Origin: Dryocola sp032000125 | GTDB lineage: Bacteria; Pseudomonadota; Gammaproteobacteria; Enterobacterales; Enterobacteriaceae | Length of the DNA stretch: 64,000 nucleotides | Reading direction: 5' to 3' | Assembly: GCA_032000125.1 (NCBI GenBank) | Contig: DAMALH010000003.1 | Location: forward strand, 100,430-164,429 | Part shown: piece after piece, positions 58,245 through 64,000 of the stretch | How positions within the stretch are numbered: position 1 is the stretch's first letter | Layout: every line of letters starts with the position of its first letter | Made by a program: the position numbers and the translations under genes | The notes under the pieces: model-generated | The model's input: the letters and a program-made list of their open reading frames with translations, nothing else | Told to the model about the DNA's origin: nothing | The model's database searches: none

Positions 58245-59924
58245 TCAAAACGTCGCCCAGTTATCGTCGCTTTCGACCACCGGCGTCGGTTTGAGCTTCG
58301 CGACTTTAGCCACGGCGGGCTTCGCCGCCTGCGCATTTAAACGGAAGATGCCCACGGCTGCGGTCAGGCGTTCTGCCTGCTCCTCCAGCGAGACGGCGGC
58401 GGCCGTGGCTTCTTCCACCAGCGAGGCGTTTTGCTGCGTCACGTTATCCATTTCATTAATGGCCTGGCCGACCTGTTGAATGCCGCGGCTCTGCTCGTCG
58501 GACGCGGCGGCGATTTCCAGCATGATGTCCGTTACGCGGCGTACCGCGTCAACCAGGCCGCTCATGGTTTCACCGGCATGAACCACCTGCTCGGAACCTG
58601 AATCAATCAAGGAGACGGACTCGCTTATCAGCCCCTCAATTTCTTTAGCTGCCTGAGCGCTGCGCTGCGCCAGCGTGCGTACTTCACTTGCCACAACGGC
58701 AAAACCACGCCCCTGCTCCCCGGCGCGGGCGGCTTCCACCGCGGCATTAAGCGCCAGGATATTGGTCTGGAAAGCGATGCTGTTTATTACCGCGGTGATC
58801 TCAGAAATCTTTTTCGAACTGGTAGAGATGTTATTCATGGTTTTCACCACGCCTGAAACAATGCGTCCGCCGTCGCTGGCTTTTTTCGAGGCGTCTTCCG
58901 CAAGCTTGCTGGCGTGGTGAGCGTTATCGGCGTTTTGTTTTACCGTCGAAGTCAGCTCTTCCATGCTGGCCGCCGTTTGCTCAATCGCCGCCGCCTGCTC
59001 TTCGGTGCGTGATGAAAGATCGGTGTTACCGGCGGAAATCTCGCTGGTGCCATGATAAATAGCCTCAGCGCCTTCACGCACCGATCCTACCGTTTGCACC
59101 AGCGCAGACTGCATATCCTGTAAGTGTCGGCTCAGCTTGCCGATTTCGCTACGCCCGCATGCCTGTTCCGGAACCGTCAGGTCCCCGCCGGCGATGCGCT
59201 CAATGCGCGCCGCTGCCTCCTGCAAAGGCCCAATCACGATGCGGCGCAGCAGCACGAACGTAATGATGGTCATGAACAACGCCACGGCAAACGCACCGGC
59301 CATTATTATCACGCTCAGCTGCTTGCGCGCCTGGGCTTCGGTGCGTAACGCCGTTGCTCTTTCGGTACGAATAGCTATGGCTTTGAGCAAGACCTCGTTG
59401 TACTCATCGTCGAGTTTGCGCGCTTCTTCGTTCTCATGCTTAATGATCGCTTCGAACATGCCGTTTTTGGCAAATTTGATCATCGGCAGCATGCCTTTTT
59501 TGATATAGGCATCAAAATGGCTGCGCAAATCAGCGTCCAGCGCTTCATCCTCCGGGCTTTTCACCCGGCGATTCATATAGGAATTAAATCCGTCCTGCGC
59601 CTGTTTAATCCGTTTTTCCGCCGCGGCGATATTAATTTTATTATCTTCCATATCGCCTACGCGCACCGCAGAGCCTGCATGAATGACGTTCAGGCGCGCC
59701 GAGCGCAGATGGTTTGAACTGTTAGAGATACCCATGCGGACCTGAATTTCTTCGGTGACGTCCTGCAGCGCCTTATCGCTCTGGATCAGAAAATAGCCTG
59801 CCAGCGCAATGCATAAGGCAAATAAAACCAGGATACCACCAAGAATGGCGCTAAACAGCGGGACCAGGCGGATGTGATGCCAGAAATTTACCGTGCCATG
59901 TTGGTTGAGGGGTTTTGTAGCCAT
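58245..59924 (-). CDS. Methyl-accepting chemotaxis protein with C-terminal tether
   Basis: The 559-residue chemoreceptor has a membrane helix at about 22-45, a periplasmic four-helix sensor with a SNHLRSARLNVIHAG pattern like Tar/Tsr, a second helix around 200-222, HAMP (RIERIAGGDLTVPEQ), and a signalling tip with AFQTNILALNAAVEAARAGE and GRGFAVVASEVRTLAQRSAQ. It ends DDNWATF, a CheR/CheB-docking pentapeptide of the NWETF class, so it is a full, high-abundance type receptor. The start at 59924 is chosen because the alternative to 60050 would cover the sigma-28 promoter. Confidence 0.95.
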   Translation of the reverse strand: MATKPLNQHGTVNFWHHIRLVPLFSAILGGILVLFALCIALAGYFLIQSDKALQDVTEEIQVRMGISNSSNHLRSARLNVIHAGSAVRVGDMEDNKINIAAAEKRIKQAQDGFNSYMNRRVKSPEDEALDADLRSHFDAYIKKGMLPMIKFAKNGMFEAIIKHENEEARKLDDEYNEVLLKAIAIRTERATALRTEAQARKQLSVIIMAGAFAVALFMTIITFVLLRRIVIGPLQEAAARIERIAGGDLTVPEQACGRSEIGKLSRHLQDMQSALVQTVGSVREGAEAIYHGTSEISAGNTDLSSRTEEQAAAIEQTAASMEELTSTVKQNADNAHHASKLAEDASKKASDGGRIVSGVVKTMNNISTSSKKISEITAVINSIAFQTNILALNAAVEAARAGEQGRGFAVVASEVRTLAQRSAQAAKEIEGLISESVSLIDSGSEQVVHAGETMSGLVDAVRRVTDIMLEIAAASDEQSRGIQQVGQAINEMDNVTQQNASLVEEATAAAVSLEEQAERLTAAVGIFRLNAQAAKPAVAKVAKLKPTPVVESDDNWATF

Positions 59925-59961
59925 ATCCTGGATTCTCTTAAGAGGAAGATGTGTAGAAACG

Positions 59962-59988
59962 TCATCGGCAAGGCCTCCCAAACCCTTA
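59962..59988 (-). promoter_or_regulatory. Sigma-28 (FliA) promoter of the second chemoreceptor gene
   Basis: On the minus strand TAAG, a 15-bp spacer and GCCGATGA match TAAA-N15-GCCGATAA at 10 of 12 positions, 38 bp upstream of the start codon. Confidence 0.85.
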
Positions 59989-60207
59989 CGGCCGGGATGC
60001 AGAACTGTGGACTTCGTTGCAAATAAGCGGTGAAAAGTTAAGTGGATCACATATTAAGCAGACGCCGTAACCGACGCGACAGCGCCCGTCGCCCGGCAAG
60101 CGACGCGATTGACAGCATCAGGGGATCAAGTACACCATTGCTCACAAAAAATGGCCGGGCAAACGACCCCGGCTGCTAATTAAATGCGCGAGGATTAAGG
60201 AAAAGGG

Positions 60208-60699
60208 ATGAAATGTATCACCTGTGATAACGAGGCATTATCAGACTCTGATAGCTGCGACGCATGCGAGCGTAAGGCTTTCAGTAAAATCGGCGGCCTG
60301 CTGTGGGTGCCCGCGTTCGGGCTGGTGGCAGGGCTTATCATGTATCTGTTCTCGATCACGAATATCATCAGCGTGATTGGGCCGGTCCGACAGAATGTTC
60401 CGCACATTATGCCGCTGATTATTTTTGAACTGGTTGGGCAAATCGTTCTGGCGCTGCTGGCTGTCTATACCGTCGTGCTGTTCTTTAAGCGCCGCCGCCG
60501 CACGGTTGTGACTTATATCTGCCTGCTTTTAGCGATAGTGCTTTACCGGGTAACCGACACCTGCCTCGCTATCGAGCATTTTAATATTGGGCCGCATATC
60601 ACTAACTATGGCCAAATTATGCCTTCGGTGCTGGGCGCGCTTGTCTGGGTGCCTTATTTCCTCAAATCCGTTCGCGTTAAGCGAACTTTCGTCAGGTGA
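60208..60699 (+). CDS. DUF2569-family membrane protein with zinc-ribbon-like N-terminus
   Basis: The 163-residue protein has an N-terminal CITC...CDAC pattern (Cys pairs at residues 3/6 and 17/20) resembling a small zinc ribbon, then DUF2569 with four membrane helices beginning IGGLLWVPAFGLVAG. DUF2569 proteins (YdgK-like) have no known role. The zinc-ribbon fusion is seen in some family members. AAGGAAAAG precedes the ATG. Confidence 0.8.
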   Translation: MKCITCDNEALSDSDSCDACERKAFSKIGGLLWVPAFGLVAGLIMYLFSITNIISVIGPVRQNVPHIMPLIIFELVGQIVLALLAVYTVVLFFKRRRRTVVTYICLLLAIVLYRVTDTCLAIEHFNIGPHITNYGQIMPSVLGALVWVPYFLKSVRVKRTFVR

Positions 60700-60712
60700 T
60701 ATTCTTTTCAGA

Positions 60713-60739
60713 GGGTGGGCGTACAGGTGCGCCCGCCCT
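60713..60739. repeat. REP-like hairpin upstream of ydeP
   Basis: GGGTGGGCG pairs with CGCCCGCCC (one G-T pair) around TACAGGTG. It could end the DUF2569 transcript. Confidence 0.45.
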
Positions 60740-60811
60740 ACGCGCCAATACCCTTTTTGTTAAACAGGAGTAGACTGGATGTAATTATTTGCGCAACAAG
60801 ACACCTGTAAG

Positions 60812-63109
60812 ATGAAATTTAAATCTGCCATTAAGCCTTACCACGCCGCGGCTGGCGGCTGGGGTTCGCTAGAAGCCACCACTCGTTTTGTTATCGACAG
60901 CAAACACGCCCTGAAAAATTTGCGCAACCTGATGCGCATGAACAAGGCCCGAGGGTTTGACTGCCCCGGCTGTGCCTGGGGCGATGACAATAAAAGCACC
61001 TTCAGCTTCTGTGAGAACGGCGCCAAAGCCGTGACATGGGAAGCGACGCGACGCTTTATCGACGGCCAGTTTTTTGCCCGTCACAGCGTCAAAAAGCTCT
61101 ATCAGCAGAGCGACTATTTTCTTGAGTATCAAGGACGCCTGACCGAACCCCTGCGCTACAACCCCCAAAGTGACCACTATGAGCCGATAAGCTGGGACGC
61201 CGCCCTGACGCTGATTGCGCAGCGTATTCACGCGCTGGAAAGCCCGGACCAGATGGAGCTGTATACCTCCGGACGCGCCAGCAACGAGGCATCTTATCTG
61301 TACCAACTGTTTGGACGCATGCTTGGCACCAATAACTTCCCGGACTGCTCCAACATGTGCCATGAGGCCAGCGGCAGCGGCATGAAGCTAAGTATCGGCG
61401 TAGGCAAAGGCACCATTCACCTCAACGATTTTGATAAGGCTAACGCCATCTTTGTCTTCGGGCAGAACCCCGGCACCAACCACCCGCGTATGCTCCACAG
61501 CCTGCGCCACGCCGCTGAAAACGGTGCGCAAATCGTTACCTTTAACACGCTGCGTGAACGGGGACTTGAGCGATTTGCCGATCCGCAAAAACCGCTGGAG
61601 GTGATCACACCGCTTGCGGGCAATATCAGCACTAACTACTACCAGCCGAATCTCGGCGGGGATATGGCAGCCGTGCGCGGTATGGCGAAAGCGCTACTGG
61701 AAACCCATCGCAGCCGGCTTGCGCGCGGCGAAAAAGGGATCTTCGATGAGCCGTTTATCGCTGAGCACACTCAGGGCATAGAAGACTGGTTTGCCGAAAT
61801 TGATAACACCACCTGGCAGCATATTACCCGGCAGTCCGGCTTAAGCGAGCAGCAGCTGCGCGACGCCGCCGCCGTCTGGCAGCAGGCTGAACGTGTTATT
61901 TGCACCTGGGCGATGGGCATTACGCAGCATAAACATTCAGTGAACACGGTTCGCGAGATAGTCAACCTGCAGCTGCTGGGCGGCCATATTGGCAAGCCAG
62001 GCGCGGGCCTGTGCCCGGTACGCGGGCACAGCAACGTGCAGGGCAACCGCACGATGGGCATTGATGAGAAACCTCCAGCCGCCCTGCTTGACAGCCTGGG
62101 CGCTCATTTCGCATTTGAACCGCCGCGTCGGGCCGGGCATAACACCGTCGAAGCGCTGGCGGCTATGCTGCGCGATGAGATCGGCGTGCTGATTGCGCTG
62201 GGCGGGAATCTGGCGGCCGCCGCGCCGGACAGCCGTCGAACAGAAGAGGCGCTGCGTCGCTGCGGTCTGACGGTGCATATCAGCACCAAGCTTAACCGCA
62301 GCCATCTGGTGCCGGGCAAGGAAGGGCTGATTTTGCCAACGCTTGGGCGTACCGAGGCGGATATCCAGGCCACGGGCCGTCAGTTTATTACCGTCGAAGA
62401 TTCATTCAGCATGGTGCATGCATCCGAAGGGATCGGGAACCAGATTGCCGATACTCAGCGCTCTGAAACCGCCATCGTGGCGGGCATTGCCGATGCCGTT
62501 TTGGGCAAAGACAAACTGAACTGGCTGGCGCTTGCCGATGATTACAATCTGATTCGCGATCATATCGCTGCCACCATTCCCGGCTTCCAGGACTTCAATC
62601 AGCGTTGTGAAAAGCCGGGCGGTTTTTACCTCGGTAACGCTGCGGCACAGCTACGTTTCAATACGCCAGGCGGCAAGGCGGTGTTCAGCGCGGCGCCGCT
62701 TCCTGTTTCGTTATTTGGCGAGCTGACCGCGCCCTTTGCCCTGCAAACGCTGCGCTCCCACGATCAGTACAACACCACAATTTATGGCCTCGACGACCGC
62801 TATCGCGGGGTATATGGCCAGCGCGAAGTGCTGTTTATCCATCCCGATGACATGCTCGCACAGGGTTTACAGGATGGCGATCTGGTGGATATCGAAACGG
62901 TATGGAACGACGGTATAACGCGTAAAGTCAGCGGGTTTAAAATCGTGCCGTACAATATCCCACGCGGCAATCTGGCGGCCTATTACCCGGAAACGAACCC
63001 GCTGGTTCCTCTTTCAAGCGTGGGGGATGGCACGGGCACGCCAACCTCCAAATCGGTGCCGGTAAAAATCAGCCCTTCGCTATTGGCGGCAAACAGCCGC
63101 ATCCTGTAG
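60812..63109 (+). CDS. ydeP: YdeP-type molybdopterin oxidoreductase (FdhF-like)
   Basis: The 765-residue product matches E. coli YdeP (759). Features: N-terminal GFDCPGCAWGDDN with a CxxC pair but without the full [4Fe-4S] motif of FdhF; molybdopterin domain with TSGRASNEASYLYQLF, CSNMCHEASGSGMK, VFGQNPGTNHPRML and GALG-type helices; C-terminal molydop-binding domain (RGVYGQREVLFIHPDDM). E. coli YdeP contributes to acid resistance, with unknown substrate. It is preceded by a REP-like hairpin and has only a weak ribosome-binding site. Confidence 0.93.
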   Translation: MKFKSAIKPYHAAAGGWGSLEATTRFVIDSKHALKNLRNLMRMNKARGFDCPGCAWGDDNKSTFSFCENGAKAVTWEATRRFIDGQFFARHSVKKLYQQSDYFLEYQGRLTEPLRYNPQSDHYEPISWDAALTLIAQRIHALESPDQMELYTSGRASNEASYLYQLFGRMLGTNNFPDCSNMCHEASGSGMKLSIGVGKGTIHLNDFDKANAIFVFGQNPGTNHPRMLHSLRHAAENGAQIVTFNTLRERGLERFADPQKPLEVITPLAGNISTNYYQPNLGGDMAAVRGMAKALLETHRSRLARGEKGIFDEPFIAEHTQGIEDWFAEIDNTTWQHITRQSGLSEQQLRDAAAVWQQAERVICTWAMGITQHKHSVNTVREIVNLQLLGGHIGKPGAGLCPVRGHSNVQGNRTMGIDEKPPAALLDSLGAHFAFEPPRRAGHNTVEALAAMLRDEIGVLIALGGNLAAAAPDSRRTEEALRRCGLTVHISTKLNRSHLVPGKEGLILPTLGRTEADIQATGRQFITVEDSFSMVHASEGIGNQIADTQRSETAIVAGIADAVLGKDKLNWLALADDYNLIRDHIAATIPGFQDFNQRCEKPGGFYLGNAAAQLRFNTPGGKAVFSAAPLPVSLFGELTAPFALQTLRSHDQYNTTIYGLDDRYRGVYGQREVLFIHPDDMLAQGLQDGDLVDIETVWNDGITRKVSGFKIVPYNIPRGNLAAYYPETNPLVPLSSVGDGTGTPTSKSVPVKISPSLLAANSRIL

Positions 63110-63170
63110 CTGCGCCTTTTTTCAGCCCCAGCCTTAAGCTCGCCGGTCGGGTAGCGCGTCTTCCCGGCCG

Positions 63171-63560
63171 TCAGGCGAAGCTAAAGCCTTCATCCGCCCA
63201 GCCGGTAATTCCCCCTAACATAATTTTGACCGGGCGTCCGAGACGGGCGAGCTTCAGCGCGGCCCGATCTGCGCCGTTACAGTGCGGACCTGCGCAGTAC
63301 ACTACAAACAGCGTATCCTCGGGCCATTCATTCATACGTTCAGCATTGATATCGCGGTGACGCAAATGCAACGCGCCCGGAATGTGCCGACGGGCAAATG
63401 CCTCCGGCGAGCCCACCACGTGTAACAGCACAAAATCCATTTCACCTTCTTTCATCGACGAGTGAACGTCGTCGCAGTCTGTTTCAAGGCTCAGGCGCTG
63501 CAAAAAATGGGCGGCGGCAATTTCTGACGCGGCGGCCGGGTGTTCAGATACATAGCTCAT
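63171..63560 (-). CDS. Rhodanese-like domain protein
   Basis: The 129-residue single rhodanese domain has an active-site loop CAGPHCNGADRA (first Cys catalytic) preceded by DTLFVVY, and HIPGALHLRH as the CH2A-type motif. It would transfer sulfane sulfur from a donor to a thiol acceptor. It is divergent from ftrA, an arrangement that recurs for rhodanese and FtrA genes. GGAAGA precedes the ATG. Confidence 0.88.
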   Translation of the reverse strand: MSYVSEHPAAASEIAAAHFLQRLSLETDCDDVHSSMKEGEMDFVLLHVVGSPEAFARRHIPGALHLRHRDINAERMNEWPEDTLFVVYCAGPHCNGADRAALKLARLGRPVKIMLGGITGWADEGFSFA

Positions 63561-63645
63561 GGTCTTCCCTCTTTGTGTGAGGTTTCACTATAGGGCCGCA
63601 TCGCTGGCTTGACAGGTGGCAGGAATGACGATTAGCGTTAAGATC

Positions 63646-64000
63646 ATGACAATCGAACCCGCAGGTCACGTCTTGAAGAATCCCTTAGTTGTTGCTCTAG
63701 CCTATGACGGGCTCTGTACCTTCGAGTTTGGCGTTGCCGTGGAAATCTTCGGGCTGGCCCGACCGGAAATGGGCGACGACTGGTATCGTTTCGCCGTGGC
63801 GGGCGTCGATAAAGGTGAACTCCGCGCAACCGGCGGGATTCGCCTGGCGGTAGACGGCGGCACCGAGCTGCTGGCGCAGGCCGGCACAATCATTGTGCCA
63901 GGCTGGCGAGGCGCGGACGCGCCGGTGCCGGGTGAGCTATGCAATGCGCTGGTTGCCGCACACCTTCGTGGCGCCAGAATTATGTCTATTTGCTCTGGCG
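63646..64000 (+). CDS. ftrA: FtrA/GlxA-family transcriptional regulator, N-terminal part (partial)
   Basis: The frame runs off the window end. It shows the DJ-1/PfpI (glutamine amidotransferase-like) domain of GlxA-type AraC regulators: NPLVVALAYDGLCTFEFGVA, VEIFGLARPEMGDDW, IIVPGWRGADAP and MSICSG (Cys elbow) at the edge. The C-terminal AraC HTH is expected beyond 64000. ATG at 63646 has a poor ribosome site; an in-frame TTG at 63673 follows CAGGT at a good distance and gives the common start (KNPLVVALAYDG). A TTGACA at 63610-63615 is a -35 candidate. Confidence 0.85.
   Translation, partial: MTIEPAGHVLKNPLVVALAYDGLCTFEFGVAVEIFGLARPEMGDDWYRFAVAGVDKGELRATGGIRLAVDGGTELLAQAGTIIVPGWRGADAPVPGELCNALVAAHLRGARIMSICSG

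Noticed and set aside
1..64000. CRISPR arrays, tRNA or rRNA genes, phage modules, replication origins
   Set aside because: No regularly spaced repeats, cloverleaf-like segments, rRNA signatures, integrase or capsid genes, or DnaA-box clusters were found by reading the sequence.

Overview
The window looks like a chromosomal stretch from a gamma-proteobacterium of the family Enterobacteriaceae. Whole-protein recognition of AldA, YncE, HrpA, AzoR, Tam, YneE, YdiH, YdcF and YdeP, and Fur, MetJ, LexA, CRP and sigma-28 type sites that fit the E. coli consensus, all point there; I cannot name the genus. The backbone is the gapC-aldA-ydcF-hrpA-azoR neighbourhood known from E. coli, opened up by carbon-source gene clusters, chiefly between aldA and hrpA (about 9-45 kb).

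Region by region. 1-5.2 kb: the 3' end of gapC, then a minus-strand operon of a TauD-type Fe(II)/2-oxoglutarate dioxygenase with a complete sugar-type (MalEFGK-like) ABC importer. 5.2-8.2 kb: a small repeat element inserted in a terminator, Fur-box-preceded yncE, and aldA. 8.4-18.6 kb: a SorC-family regulator divergent from an RbsABC-type importer, a DUF2291 lipoprotein, a split transketolase, an FGGY kinase (with a 62-base run of N) and an L-fucose-isomerase-fold enzyme; this fits a branched or unusual pentose pathway, most plausibly of the D-apiose transketolase type. 18.6-25.1 kb: a LacI-controlled operon of a NupG-like symporter, two Gfo/Idh/MocA oxidoreductases and a TIM-barrel isomerase, followed by an alpha/beta hydrolase with its own promoter region that contains a near-ideal LexA box. 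25.1-28.7 kb: accessory DNA, with two decayed IS6/IS26-like copies in divergent orientation around an AT-rich unknown gene, a Tat-exported beta-carbonic anhydrase, IS21-like end repeats and a second copy of the terminator-inserted element.

28.7-37.8 kb: a YhfZ-type regulator and class I aldolase, divergent from an FAD-linked oxidase, FGGY kinase, PfkB kinase, two sugar-porter MFS proteins and a RbsD-type pyranase, with a 10-bp-arm inverted repeat in the shared promoter. The enzymes suggest import, anomer conversion, oxidation, two phosphorylations and aldol cleavage of an unidentified sugar or polyol. 37.8-45.6 kb: a MetE-like methyltransferase with a MetJ box, the YneE channel, a MarR-controlled tripartite drug efflux operon and an O-methyltransferase. 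45.6-64 kb: hrpA, azoR, tam, an unknown membrane protein, ydiH, a phytase-like esterase, two chemoreceptors each with a sigma-28 promoter, ydcF, a lipoprotein, a coiled-coil protein, a DUF2569 protein, ydeP, a rhodanese and the start of ftrA.

The most unusual items are the roughly 140-bp element found twice inside terminators with the terminator stem-loop itself duplicated on both sides, the SOS box in front of a hydrolase, and three poorly characterised catabolic clusters. No rRNA, tRNA or CRISPR array was seen.
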